Assembly (NCBI RefSeq): GCF_038443675.1
Contig: NZ_CP151762.1
Span: forward strand, 1,860,001-1,924,000
Origin: Yoonia sp. G8-12
GTDB taxonomy: Bacteria > Pseudomonadota > Alphaproteobacteria > Rhodobacterales > Rhodobacteraceae
DNA: 64,000 nucleotides
Direction: 5' to 3'
Part shown: positions 49,620 to 58,784 of the stretch, piece by piece
Layout: each line of letters starts with the position of its first letter
How positions within the stretch are numbered: the stretch's first letter is position 1
The notes under the pieces: model-generated
The model's input: only the letters and a program-made list of their open reading frames with translations
What the model was told of the DNA's origin: nothing
The model's database searches: none
Translations under genes and position numbers: made by a program

Positions 49620-50522
49620 TCACACCTTTGTCGCGGGCGCGGCAGGTGTGATATTGCGCCGCGCCACAGCCTCGCGCCATGTGATGAAACTGACCGAAGC
49701 CATGATCACCGCACCGCCGAAGATCACCCAGCCGTCCACCGCCTCGCCAAACACAACCGCGCCCAGCAAAACCGCCCAGACCAATTGCAGGAACGTCACC
49801 GGCTGGGTGACGGTCAGCGGGGCTGCGGCGAAAGCCAGCGTCATGGAATAGTGCCCCGCCGTCGCAAAGCAGGCCACCAGAAATAACCAGCCCATCTGCG
49901 ACAGCGTGGGTGTCACCCAAACGGCCCACGCAAAAGGTGCCAGCCCCACCGTCACGGTGATCGACAACATACCGACAACAACAGGGGCCGAAACCTCGCC
50001 CGAAAGCTGCTTGGCAATCAGATAGCCAATCGCGAAGAACACCGCCGTTGCCAGCATCGCGATATGGCCGATTTCCACCTCTTTGACGCCAGGCCGCAGA
50101 ATGATGATGGCGCCGATCAACGCCATGATCACGGCCGCCAGACGGCGTGGCGGCAAACGTTCGCCCAAGAATAGCGCCGCGCCCAGCGACACATAGACGG
50201 GTGAAAGATAATTCATCGCCGTCACCTCGGCGATGGGGATCCGCGCCATGGCAAAAAACCACAAGATCACCGCCAGCGTGTGAACAGCGCCCCGCGCCCA
50301 AAAGAGCTTTTTCTGCCGGCCCGTCAGATGCGCCGCCAGAATGGGCCGGATCATCGGCAGCAGAAACACCAACCCCAGCACGTAGCGCAAAAACGCGGCT
50401 TGGGCGGCGGGCACGTCATCGCCTACATGTTTGACCACGGCTGTCACGGCCACAAACATAAGGCCGGTAAAAACCATCCAGAAGATGCCCACAACAGGGC
50501 GCGATTGTGCTTGTGATGTCAT
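49620..50522 (-). CDS. DMT (EamA) family transporter
   Basis: This 300-residue protein has ten hydrophobic segments organised as two EamA repeats. The first repeat has AAFLRYVLGLVFLLPMIRPI and AMARIPIAEVTAMNYLSPVY-like segments, the second ends in a conserved hydrophobic helix and a basic tail. ATG 50522 is chosen over longer open frame upstream, which is charged and not membrane-like. It is a typical length for the drug/metabolite transporter superfamily. The substrate is unknown. It is convergent with choV and divergent from the ymdB-like gene, 85 nt away. Confidence 0.9.
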   Translation of the reverse strand: MTSQAQSRPVVGIFWMVFTGLMFVAVTAVVKHVGDDVPAAQAAFLRYVLGLVFLLPMIRPILAAHLTGRQKKLFWARGAVHTLAVILWFFAMARIPIAEVTAMNYLSPVYVSLGAALFLGERLPPRRLAAVIMALIGAIIILRPGVKEVEIGHIAMLATAVFFAIGYLIAKQLSGEVSAPVVVGMLSITVTVGLAPFAWAVWVTPTLSQMGWLFLVACFATAGHYSMTLAFAAAPLTVTQPVTFLQLVWAVLLGAVVFGEAVDGWVIFGGAVIMASVSFITWREAVARRNITPAAPATKV

Positions 50523-50607
50523 GCCTATCCGTCGCACCAGGGCGCGCCAAAGGCAAGCGCGCAAAAACCGCTGGATGAAGACGCGGAAGGCCCGTAACAA
50601 CGGGTCT

Positions 50608-51423
50608 ATGAAAATACTCTTTCTTGGCGATGTCATGGGCCGTGCAGGCCGTGCTGCGATTACCACCCATCTGCCCCGCTTGCGGGTCGAGTGGAAGCTG
50701 GATTTCGTCGTGGTAAATGGCGAAAACGCAACCTCTGGCATGGGGCTTTCGGGCGATCATGCCAATCTGCTGCTGGATGCGGGTGCGGATGTCGTGACCT
50801 TGGGCGATCATGCCTTCGATCAAAAGGACATGCTAACTTTTATCGAGAAAGAACAGCGCATTATCCGCCCCATCAACTATTCCAAGGCCGCCCCCGGTGT
50901 GGGTGCGCGGGTGTTTAATGCACCCGGCGGACGCAAGGTTCTGGTCGCGCAAGTCCTGGGACAGGTCTTTATGAAGCGGCCTTTTGATGATCCCTTTTCA
51001 GCGCTTGATGGGCTTTTGCGTCAATATCCGATGGGCGGTCAGGTGGCTGCCAGCCTGATTGATATCCATTGCGAAGCAACATCCGAGAAGATGGCCACCG
51101 GCCATTTCTGCGACGGGCGCGCAAGCATTGTCGTCGGCACCCATACCCATGTGCCAACGGGCGACGCGATGATCCTGCCCGGCGGCACCGCTTACATGAC
51201 CGATGCGGGCATGTGTGGTGACTACAATTCCGTCATCGGGATGGAAAAGACCGAACCCCTGCGCCGTTTTATCACGGGCATGCCCAAATCGCGTTTCAGC
51301 CCTGCCGCGGATGAGGCGACGTTGTCGGGCCTTTACGTCGAGACGGACAACCAGACAGGCAAAGCCACCAAAGTGGCGATGATCCGCCAAGGCGGGCGGT
51401 TAGCGCAAGCAGGCCCTGCATGA
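50608..51423 (+). CDS. Metallophosphoesterase, YmdB family (TIGR00282)
   Basis: This 271-residue protein opens with MKILFLGDVMGRAGRAAITT, followed by VVNGENATSGMGLSGDHANL and TLGDHAFDQKDML, the metal ligands of the YmdB-like calcineurin fold, and VVGTHTHVPTGDAMILPGGT near residue 175. Bacillus YmdB hydrolyses 2',3'-cAMP and influences biofilm and motility; the role in alphaproteobacteria is open. The ATG at 50608 is chosen because it starts the conserved first strand; the frame is open upstream but is not family sequence. Its stop overlaps the next transporter gene (ATGA). Confidence 0.92.
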   Translation: MKILFLGDVMGRAGRAAITTHLPRLRVEWKLDFVVVNGENATSGMGLSGDHANLLLDAGADVVTLGDHAFDQKDMLTFIEKEQRIIRPINYSKAAPGVGARVFNAPGGRKVLVAQVLGQVFMKRPFDDPFSALDGLLRQYPMGGQVAASLIDIHCEATSEKMATGHFCDGRASIVVGTHTHVPTGDAMILPGGTAYMTDAGMCGDYNSVIGMEKTEPLRRFITGMPKSRFSPAADEATLSGLYVETDNQTGKATKVAMIRQGGRLAQAGPA

Positions 51424-52339
51424 TGTCCGAACGCGCGCAGCTGACAGGGTTCCTGTTGCTGTTGGGGTGTGGTTGGGGGCTGACGACGCCGTTGATCAAG
51501 ATCACCGTATCGGCAGGGTATCAGCCCTTCGGGATCATCTTCTGGCAGATGCTCATTGGTGCTGTTCTTCTGGGTGCCGTGCGCTGGCGGCAGATGCGGC
51601 GGATGCCGTTTTCATTAAGAACGCTCGCTGTCTGGCTGATGATCGCAACGATCGGCACGCTTATTCCGGGCACCGCGAGCTATCGCGCGGCATTCCATCT
51701 GCCCTCTGGCGTCATGTCGATTGTCATTGCCACGATCCCGATGATCGCCTTTCCGATTGCTTTGGCATTGGGCAACGACCACTTCTCGTTCCGCCGTTTG
51801 GGGGGCTTTGCCTTGGGCTGATCGGCGTCGGCCTGATCGCACTGCCCGAGGCAAGCCTGCCTGAACGGGCGATGATCGCGTTCCTGCCTTTGGCGCTAGT
51901 AGCCCCATTTTGCTATGCCTGCGAAGGCAATATCGTGGCCCGCTGGGGCACAGCGGGGCTTGATCCGTTTCAGGTCTTGTTCGGGGCGTCGGCCATCGGC
52001 ACCGTGATCGCGCTGCCGCTCGCGATTGGATCGGGCCAGTTCTTTGTGCCAACCTCGCCTTTCGTGTTGGCGGATTTTACCTTGCTGTTCGGCTCGATCG
52101 TGCATGTGTTGGTATATGCTGGCTACGTCGGGCTGATCGCACGCGCGGGATCAGTATTCGCAGGCCAGGTCAGCTATATCGTTACCGGATCCGGCGTGTT
52201 CTGGGCGATGCTGCTTTTGGGCGAAACCTATAGCGTCTGGGTCTGGCTGGCACTGTTATGCATGGGGGCCGGTTTAAGCCTTGTGCAGCCACGGGTTGCT
52301 GAACGCACCACACTGGGTGAAACTGCCGCACATGGATAA
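51420..52339 (+). pseudogene. DMT (EamA) family transporter, frameshifted
   Basis: The first frame (from ATG 51420) covers five membrane segments up to NDHFSFRRLGG and then stops. The other frame continues with LGLIGVGLIALPEASLPERA through the second EamA repeat (VAPFCYACEGNIVARWGTAG, VSYIVTGSGVFWAMLLLGET) to the stop at 52339. Adding one G to the six-G run at 51800-51805 (or a C at about 51818) joins them into an intact 306-residue ten-helix transporter. The gene overlaps the upstream phosphoesterase stop (ATGA) and its end overlaps the start of the SLC13 gene, so an operon remains. A base-calling error is likelier than true inactivation. Substrate unknown. Confidence 0.82.
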
Positions 52340-54113
52340 TTTCCTGTCACTCACGCAAACGCAAAGCGCCATTCTGACGATGGCCGTCGTGCTGGGCATG
52401 TTTGTGATGTTCCTGCGCGAAATCTATCCCACCGAAGTGGTCGCCATGATTGGCGTGTCGATCCTGTTAGCCACCGGTGTCCTGCCCTATGAGGCGGCGG
52501 TGGCCGCCCTTGCCAACCCAGCCCCGTGGACGATTGCGGCCATGTTCATCATTGTTGGCGCTTTGGTGCGCACCGGGGCGCTGAACGCGCTGACGCAACT
52601 GGCCGAACGGCAGGCTAAGGTCAGCCCCGCGCGTGCCATCGGGGGCGGTCTGGTCTTTGTGGCGGTCGCAAGTGCCATTATGAACAACACGCCGCTGGTT
52701 GTTGTGATGATCCCTGTGTTTGTGCAACTGGCCCGGTCCTTGGGCACCTCTGCCTCCAAGCTACTGATCCCGCTGAGCTATGCCGCAATTGTGGGTGGTA
52801 CGATGACACTCTTGGGCACCTCCACGAACCTTTTGGTTGATGGGGTGGCGCGCGCGTCTGGGCTAGAGCCGTTCGGCATTCTCGAGATTTTTCCCATTGG
52901 CGTTGTCGTCGTCTTGTGGACGTTTACGTATCTCTATTTCATGGCCCCGCGCCTTTTGCCTGACCGGCAAAGCATGGCCACGATGCTGTCGGACCGGTCA
53001 AAAAAGAAGTTCTTTTCCGAGGCCGTTATTCCGCCAGACAGCAACCTGATCGGGCGTGAAGTGAGCGGTGTGCAGCTTTTCAAGCGTGACGGTGTGCGTC
53101 TGATTGACGTGGTCCGCGGGGATAAATCGCTGCGCCGCAATCTGAAGAATGTAACGCTTCAGGTCGGTGACCGCATCGTTTTGCGCACCGAGATGACAGA
53201 ACTTTTGTCGCTGCAAAACAATAAGGAATTGCGCCGCGTGGATCAGCTCTCGGCGGTTGAGACGAAAACCGTTGAAGTGCTGATTACACCGAACTGCAAG
53301 ATGGTGAACCGCAAACTGGGGTCCATGCGGTTGCGCCGGCGCTATGCGGTTTATCCGCTGGCCCTACACCGGCGCGACGCAAACATCAGCGCGCAGATCG
53401 ACGATATCGTCATCCGCGTGGGTGATACGATCCTGCTCGAAGGTGCGCCCGAGGACATCCAGCGTCTGGCCGAAGATATGAACCTTGGTGATGTGTCCGA
53501 AGCATCGCAGCGCGCTTACCGCCGTGGTCATGCACCTGTGGCGATTGGGGTGCTTTTGGGCGTCGTGACACTGGCGGCCTTAGGCGTTGCGCCGATTTTG
53601 ATGCTGGCGATGCTGGGCGTGACGATCGTGCTGATGACCGGCTGCATCGACGCGGATGAGGCATTTTCCCACGTGGATGGCCGCCTGCTTGCGCTTATTT
53701 TTGCGATGTTGGGGGTGGGGTCGGCGCTGCAATCCTCTGGCGCTGTGGGCATCATTGCCGACACACTCTCGCCAGTCATGCTCGTGATGCCACCCTTCCT
53801 TGTTGTGTTGTCGGTTTACCTTTTGTCCAGCATCCTGACCGAGCTTGTGTCAAATAACGCCGTGGCCGTGGTGATGACACCGATTGCCATCGGTCTGGCC
53901 AGCGCGCTTGGCGTTGATCCGCGCCCCTTGGTCGTGGCCGTGATGATCGCGGCAAGCGCCAGTTTCGCGACACCCATCGGCTATCAGACCAATACGCTGG
54001 TCTACGGACCCGGCGGGTATAAGTTCTCGGATTTTCTGAAATTCGGCATCCCGCTGAACCTGTCGCTGGCACCAATTGTTTCCTTCGTTATCCCCTTCAT
54101 CTGGCCCTTATAG
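52332..54113 (+). CDS. SLC13 family permease with two TrkA-C (RCK-C) domains
   Basis: This 593-residue protein combines membrane helices of the divalent anion/Na+ symporter type with a cytoplasmic middle part (about residues 205-400) holding two TrkA-C repeats (SNLIGREVSGVQLFKRDGVR and NCKMVNRKLGSMRLRRRYAV regions). Conserved membrane motifs are NNTPLVVVMIPVFVQLARSL and SNNAVAVVMTPIAIGLASAL, each containing the Asn-rich SNT-like signature, together with LLGTSTNLLVDG. Such SLC13-RCK proteins are often annotated as sulfate or dicarboxylate transporters; the substrate is not proven. ATG 52332 overlaps the end of the upstream frame by 8 nt. Confidence 0.9.
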   Translation: MDNFLSLTQTQSAILTMAVVLGMFVMFLREIYPTEVVAMIGVSILLATGVLPYEAAVAALANPAPWTIAAMFIIVGALVRTGALNALTQLAERQAKVSPARAIGGGLVFVAVASAIMNNTPLVVVMIPVFVQLARSLGTSASKLLIPLSYAAIVGGTMTLLGTSTNLLVDGVARASGLEPFGILEIFPIGVVVVLWTFTYLYFMAPRLLPDRQSMATMLSDRSKKKFFSEAVIPPDSNLIGREVSGVQLFKRDGVRLIDVVRGDKSLRRNLKNVTLQVGDRIVLRTEMTELLSLQNNKELRRVDQLSAVETKTVEVLITPNCKMVNRKLGSMRLRRRYAVYPLALHRRDANISAQIDDIVIRVGDTILLEGAPEDIQRLAEDMNLGDVSEASQRAYRRGHAPVAIGVLLGVVTLAALGVAPILMLAMLGVTIVLMTGCIDADEAFSHVDGRLLALIFAMLGVGSALQSSGAVGIIADTLSPVMLVMPPFLVVLSVYLLSSILTELVSNNAVAVVMTPIAIGLASALGVDPRPLVVAVMIAASASFATPIGYQTNTLVYGPGGYKFSDFLKFGIPLNLSLAPIVSFVIPFIWPL

Positions 54114-54186
54114 CACGGGGTTGCGGGCCTTGTGGTGCTTGCCGTATAGAGGCGCAGATCAAGGCTTTATAACACGAGGTTTTCCG

Positions 54187-54936
54187 ATGGCTGGCCACTC
54201 AAAATGGGCGAATATTCAGCACCGCAAGGGGCGGCAGGATAAACTGCGCTCCAAGCTGTTTTCCAAGCTTGCCAAGGAAATCACCGTGGCCGCCAAAATG
54301 GGCGACCCGGACCCCGACAAAAACCCACGCCTGCGTCTGGCGGTCAAGGAAGCCAAATCCAGTTCCGTGCCCAAGGATGTGATCGACCGTGCGATCAAGA
54401 AATCGCAAGGTGGCGATGCTGAAAACTATGACGAAATCCGCTATGAGGGCTACGGCCCGAACGGCGTGGCTGTGATTGTTGAGGCAATGACAGACAACCG
54501 CAATCGTACCGCATCCACCGTGCGTTCGACGTTTTCTAAAAATGGCGGAAACTTGGGCGAAACAGGCTCCGTTGGGTTCATGTTCGACCGCAAAGGCGAG
54601 GTCGTTTATCCTGCCTCCGTGGGTGACGCCGATACAGTGATGATGGCAGCAATCGAAGCGGGTGCCGAGGATGTGCAAAGCGATGAGGACAACCACGTCA
54701 TCTATTGCGCCGATACCGATCTGAACGAGGTGGCAAATGCGCTAGAGGCCGAACTGGGCGAAAGCGAATCCACCAAGTTGATCTGGAAGCCCAATATCAC
54801 CACCGAGATTGACCTTGAGGGTCTGACCAAGCTGATGAAGCTTTTGGATACGCTGGAAGAAGACGATGACGTGCAGCGCGTGACAGCGAACTTTGAAGCC
54901 TCGGATGACGTGATGGCGGCTTTCGCAGAAAGCTAA
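54187..54936 (+). CDS. YebC/PmpR family regulator (TACO1-like)
   Basis: This 249-residue protein opens with the diagnostic MAGHSKWANIQHRKGRQD and has FSKLAKEITVAAKMGDPDPD, VPKDVIDRAIKKSQGGDAEN, YEGYGPNGVAVIVEAMTDNR, and GSVGFMFDRKGEV. YebC proteins are described as transcriptional regulators and, more recently, as translation factors that help ribosomes pass polyproline stretches. Start ATG 54187 has the conserved first residues. Its 3' end overlaps the convergent folate gene by 4 nt. It is transcribed in the direction of the SLC13 gene with a 73-nt gap. Confidence 0.95.
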   Translation: MAGHSKWANIQHRKGRQDKLRSKLFSKLAKEITVAAKMGDPDPDKNPRLRLAVKEAKSSSVPKDVIDRAIKKSQGGDAENYDEIRYEGYGPNGVAVIVEAMTDNRNRTASTVRSTFSKNGGNLGETGSVGFMFDRKGEVVYPASVGDADTVMMAAIEAGAEDVQSDEDNHVIYCADTDLNEVANALEAELGESESTKLIWKPNITTEIDLEGLTKLMKLLDTLEEDDDVQRVTANFEASDDVMAAFAES

Positions 54937-55475
54937 GGCGTAATCACGCCCGTTTCGGTCACAATCAAATCCAGCGGTTGGTCTGTCGCTTCAAGCGGCA
55001 GATCATCATCTTCCTGCGCGCCATAGGCAAAACCAATTGCCATCGTCGGCTGCACCGCGCGCAGTTTTTCAAGCGTGCGGTCATAGAACCCGCCACCATA
55101 GCCGAGCCGCCCGCCGCGCCTGTCAAAGCCGACCAAGGGCACGATCAGGATTTGCGGGATCATCCAGTCGCCCGCTTCGGGAATCATCGCACCAAATTCG
55201 CCTTTGATCATGGCGCATTCCGGTTCCCACACCCGGAACTTGAGCGGCTGTCCTGCCCCGATAATCACAGGCACGCCCACTGGCCCGTGTGCGGCGGCCT
55301 CGGCCATTGCGGGGGTCGGATCAATTTCCGTGCGCATCGCCATATAGCCCGCGAGCGGCACGCCGCGATACCCTGCCAGCACTTCGCTAAGGTAGCCAGC
55401 AGTGGCGATATGCGGCGTATGCGCCGCCGCGCGGCGCGCAAAAGCGGCTATGCGTGCGGCAGCCTTGTCCATCAT
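54933..55475 (-). CDS. 5-formyltetrahydrofolate cyclo-ligase
   Basis: This 180-residue enzyme uses ATP to convert 5-formyl-THF to 5,10-methenyl-THF. Family motifs are visible: the N-terminal helix MMDKAAARIAAFARRA, ILIVPLVGFDRRGGRLGYGG (about 113-132; the ATP/folate-binding loop), FYDRTLEKLRAVQPTMAIGF, and a C-terminal DLIVTETGVI. The protein is slightly short at the N terminus against the roughly 190 residues common in the family. ATG 55475 overlaps the mgtE stop (ATGA), so it is coupled to mgtE. A GTG at 55484 is an alternative. Confidence 0.92.
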   Translation of the reverse strand: MMDKAAARIAAFARRAAAHTPHIATAGYLSEVLAGYRGVPLAGYMAMRTEIDPTPAMAEAAAHGPVGVPVIIGAGQPLKFRVWEPECAMIKGEFGAMIPEAGDWMIPQILIVPLVGFDRRGGRLGYGGGFYDRTLEKLRAVQPTMAIGFAYGAQEDDDLPLEATDQPLDLIVTETGVITP

Positions 55476-56842
55476 AGCAACCACATTGCTGCAAGCCCGA
55501 GGAATGCAAAAAAGCCGACGACATCGGTGACGGTGGTCACAAAAGCGCCCGAGGCAAGGGCGGGGTCGACGCCGATTTTTTCCAAGACAACCGGGATCAC
55601 GGTACCCGCGAGACCCGCAACAACCATGTTGATCACCATCGCCACGGCAATCACAACGCCCAGCATTGGTGAGCCGAACCAGACGACACCGACGATCCCC
55701 ATAACGACAGCAAAGATCAGACCATTGATCAGGCCCACCAGAACCTCACGCTTGATCACGCGCCAGACGTTTGCGGTGGTCAAATCACGCGTGGCAAGGG
55801 CACGCACGGCAACGGTTAGCGATTGGGTGCCTGCGTTGCCGCCCATCGAGGCGACGATCGGCATCAGCACCGCAAGTGCCACAAGACCTGCAATCGTTTC
55901 CTCAAAGAGCGAAATCACCAGCGAGGCGAAAATCGCGGTCACAAGGTTCACCGCCAACCAAGGGAAACGCCGCTTGGTGGTGGCGATCACGCGGTCCGAC
56001 AGGCTGCCTTCACCGACACCGGCAAGACGCAGGATATCTTCCTCGGCTTCCTCTTCGAGAAACATCATCGCATCATCAATGGTGATGACACCCACAATCC
56101 GGTCGTCATCATCCACCACGGGGGCAGTGATCATGTGATAGTGGTTGATGGCCTGCGCCACCTCTTCCACATCCTGTTCCACGTGGAAGGTGCGGAACGT
56201 GTCCTCGGTGATGTCGCGCAAGGGCGTGTCGCGCGGATGACTGAGGACGCGACCAAGGGTGACATAGCCGATTGCCTTGAGCCGCGGATCAACCAGAATG
56301 ATGTGGTAGAACTGATCGGGCAGCACCACGTCAGAGCGCATATAATCAATCGCCTCGCCCACGGTCCAATGCTCTGGTGCGCGCACCAGTTCGGACTGCA
56401 TGTGGCGGCCTGCGGATTCCTCGGGGTAGGACAGCGCCTGTTCAACAACCACACGGTCGCTGGCATCCAGCGCATCCAGCACGGCCTCTTGCTGGGTGTC
56501 ATCAAGATATTCGACAAGGTCTACGACATCGTCGCTTTCCAGATCGCGCACCGCATCGGCCAATTCACCGGGATTCAGCTGGCCGATCACCTCTTCGCGC
56601 AGCTCTTCGTCGAGCTCCGAGAGGACCTCACCCTCAAGCCCGCCCGGCCATGCGGTCAGCAGCGCACGGCGCTCGCGCGTATCAATCTGCTCGAGCAAAT
56701 GTGCGACGTCGGCGGGGTGCATCGTGTCGAGCGTTTCGGTGAGAAACGCACCGTCATTGCGGTCCACAGCCTCCATGACCTCACTGACCAAACGGTCGGT
56801 GATGCCAAATGCTTCGTCTTCTTGGTTTTCAGCTTCGGCCAT
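55472..56842 (-). CDS. mgtE: Magnesium transporter MgtE
   Basis: This 456-residue protein has the three MgtE modules in order: an N-terminal superhelical MgtE_N domain (about residues 20-130, with DTMHPADVAHLLEQID and LNPGELADAVRDLESDDVVD), a CBS pair (about 140-260, with ESAGRHMQSELVRAPEHWTV and VVDDDDRIVGVITIDDAMMF), and five C-terminal membrane helices. These include PIVASMGGNAGTQSLTVAVR, whose GNAGTQS motif lines the pore, and a conserved Asp. Mg2+ binding between the cytosolic domains closes the channel. The folate cyclo-ligase gene overlaps its end. It is divergent from the guanine deaminase gene. Confidence 0.95.
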   Translation of the reverse strand: MAEAENQEDEAFGITDRLVSEVMEAVDRNDGAFLTETLDTMHPADVAHLLEQIDTRERRALLTAWPGGLEGEVLSELDEELREEVIGQLNPGELADAVRDLESDDVVDLVEYLDDTQQEAVLDALDASDRVVVEQALSYPEESAGRHMQSELVRAPEHWTVGEAIDYMRSDVVLPDQFYHIILVDPRLKAIGYVTLGRVLSHPRDTPLRDITEDTFRTFHVEQDVEEVAQAINHYHMITAPVVDDDDRIVGVITIDDAMMFLEEEAEEDILRLAGVGEGSLSDRVIATTKRRFPWLAVNLVTAIFASLVISLFEETIAGLVALAVLMPIVASMGGNAGTQSLTVAVRALATRDLTTANVWRVIKREVLVGLINGLIFAVVMGIVGVVWFGSPMLGVVIAVAMVINMVVAGLAGTVIPVVLEKIGVDPALASGAFVTTVTDVVGFFAFLGLAAMWLL

Positions 56843-56942
56843 GATGCATCCTCAATTAAGCGACCAACATAATCGTTCGCGTGGGCGGCACAACGCGGTT
56901 TTCGCGATTTACGCCCTTCTGGCTCCCTCATATGGTGCAGAT

Positions 56943-58235
56943 ATGACAATGCACTTACTTTTAGGGCAGACCCTTGGGTTTTCAGGCAATCCGCTGACAG
57001 GCGATTGGCAGGGTACCGTCCTGTTCGACAGCGCCGGTGGTATACTGATCGAGAACGCGCGCATCACTGCAACAGGAAATGGTGCAGCACTGCGCCGCGC
57101 CCATCCCGATGCTGAGGTCACAAACTATGGCGATGCTATCATCAGCGCAGGGTTCGTTGATGCCCATATGCATTATCCCCAGACCGGTATTATCGCCAGT
57201 TGGGGCAAGCAGCTTATTGATTGGTTGAATACCTATACGTTCCCCGAAGAGACCCGCTTTGGTGACCGCGCCTATGCTGATGCTGTCGCAGATCGGACAC
57301 TTGATTTGGCGGTGGCCCACGGCACGACCACGCTGACAAGTTTCTGCACGATCCACCCCGAAAGCGTTGATGCGATTTTTGAGGCGGCGGCGGCCCGCAA
57401 TATGGCGGTGATCGCGGGCAAGACCTGTATGGACAGGAACGCACCTGACACGCTGCGCGACACAGCGCAGACCGCCTATGACGACAGCAAAGCATTGTTG
57501 GAAAAGTGGCATGGTAAGGGGCGCGCCCGCTACGCGATCACACCGCGCTTTTCGCCCACATCCACGCCGGACCAATTGCGCGCATTGGGCGCGCTTTGGG
57601 CCGAGCACCCCACCTGTCTGATGCAGACGCATCTGAGCGAACAACACCCCGAAATTGCATGGGTGCGCGATCTGTTCCCCCAAGCCCGCGATTATCTGGA
57701 TACATACGAGGCTTACGGGCTATTGGGCAAAAACGGCCTTTACGGTCATGCGATCCACCTTGAGCCACGCGAAATCGACCGTCTTGCCGAAGTGGGTGCT
57801 GCGGTGGTCCATTGCCCTACGTCCAATACCTTTATCGGGTCGGGCCTGTTTGATCTGATGGGGCTTGCAAAGGCGGCTTTGTCCATTGGCCTTGCCACAG
57901 ACACCGGCGGCGGGTCGTCGTTTTCGATGCTACGCACCATGGCTGCAGCTTATGAAATCGGGCAGTTGCGCGGCACTGCCCTGCATCCGGCACAGTTGAT
58001 GTGGTTGGCGACTGAAGGATCAGCGGGCGCGTTAAAGATGGCGGGCGAGATCGGACACCTCGGCGCAGGTGCGGTTGCTGATGTGACCGTTCTTAATCTG
58101 CAATCGACCCTTGCCATAGCCCAGCGCGCAGACCGTGCGGACGACATTTGGGATGCGCTGTTTCCAACGATCATGATGGGCGATGATCGTGCGATACGGG
58201 ATGTATGGATCGCAGGGGTGAGGCAGTTGCGCTAA
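56943..58235 (+). CDS. guaD: Guanine deaminase
   Basis: GuaD converts guanine to xanthine and ammonia. The 430-residue amidohydrolase has the HxH motif FVDAHMHYPQTG at about residue 75, WLNTYTFPEETRFGD typical of guanine deaminases, GTTTLTSFCTIHPE, RYAITPRFSPTSTP (zinc and substrate contacts), MQTHLSEQHPEIAWV, HCPTSNTFIGSGLF and the catalytic Asp in GLATDTGGGSSFSM. ATG 56943 is used; ATG 56949 is possible. It is convergent with the CAP protein gene by 4 nt. A related deaminase, probably for 8-oxoguanine, lies 0.6 kb further on. Confidence 0.94.
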   Translation: MTMHLLLGQTLGFSGNPLTGDWQGTVLFDSAGGILIENARITATGNGAALRRAHPDAEVTNYGDAIISAGFVDAHMHYPQTGIIASWGKQLIDWLNTYTFPEETRFGDRAYADAVADRTLDLAVAHGTTTLTSFCTIHPESVDAIFEAAAARNMAVIAGKTCMDRNAPDTLRDTAQTAYDDSKALLEKWHGKGRARYAITPRFSPTSTPDQLRALGALWAEHPTCLMQTHLSEQHPEIAWVRDLFPQARDYLDTYEAYGLLGKNGLYGHAIHLEPREIDRLAEVGAAVVHCPTSNTFIGSGLFDLMGLAKAALSIGLATDTGGGSSFSMLRTMAAAYEIGQLRGTALHPAQLMWLATEGSAGALKMAGEIGHLGAGAVADVTVLNLQSTLAIAQRADRADDIWDALFPTIMMGDDRAIRDVWIAGVRQLR

Positions 58236-58711
58236 CAGCTTGCGGCCAGTTTCAGCACCCAGATATTGCCAGACCGCCCCAGCCCGTATTGCGTATAGCT
58301 GCGCCCCAACATGTTGCGCCGGTGGCCACGCGAGTTCTGCCATGCGATAAAAACATGCGCCGCAGAACGCTGTCCGCTGGCGATATTTTCCGACCCGCTA
58401 CGTAACGCACAGCCGCCCGCCCGCGCGCGCTGAACAAAGGTACGGCCATTCGGACCGCGTGGGGCATTGTGTGAGAAGTAACCACGCCGCGCCATATCTT
58501 CGGCATGCGCCTGTGCTGCGCGGGTCAGTGCTGGGTTTGCCCGCAACGGACCAAGCCCCTGCCGCGCACGGAAGGCGTTCAAGTCTGCAGCAAAGCCCGA
58601 TCCATTGCTCGACGATGACGAAGAGACCTGAATCGTAGCCGGTTGCGATAAGGTGGTGGTGTTGCACGCAGCCAAGAGAGCCAACGCGCAACAGAGGAAT
58701 TTAATCTTCAT
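58232..58711 (-). CDS. CAP domain (SCP/PR-1-like) lipoprotein
   Basis: This 159-residue protein starts MKIKFLCCALALLAAC, which gives a lipobox (LAAC) and predicts membrane anchoring. A Ser-rich linker follows, then a CAP domain: DLNAFRARQGLGPLRANPAL, AQAHAEDMARRGYFSHNAPR, SENIASGQRSAAHVFIAWQN and HRRNMLGRSYTQYGLGRSG. The conserved His and Glu residues of bacterial CAP proteins are present (FSHNAP, SENIA, HRRNML). The function of prokaryotic CAP proteins is unclear; proteolytic, lipid-binding or structural roles have been proposed. The longer upstream open frame is not used because the chosen ATG begins a signal sequence. Confidence 0.9.
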   Translation of the reverse strand: MKIKFLCCALALLAACNTTTLSQPATIQVSSSSSSNGSGFAADLNAFRARQGLGPLRANPALTRAAQAHAEDMARRGYFSHNAPRGPNGRTFVQRARAGGCALRSGSENIASGQRSAAHVFIAWQNSRGHRRNMLGRSYTQYGLGRSGNIWVLKLAASC

Positions 58712-58784
58712 GACCATCCAGAGTGAGAGTGGAAACCGGAAATACAACGGGTCGCTTCTGAATACGGCTAAATTGGGGCGCCAT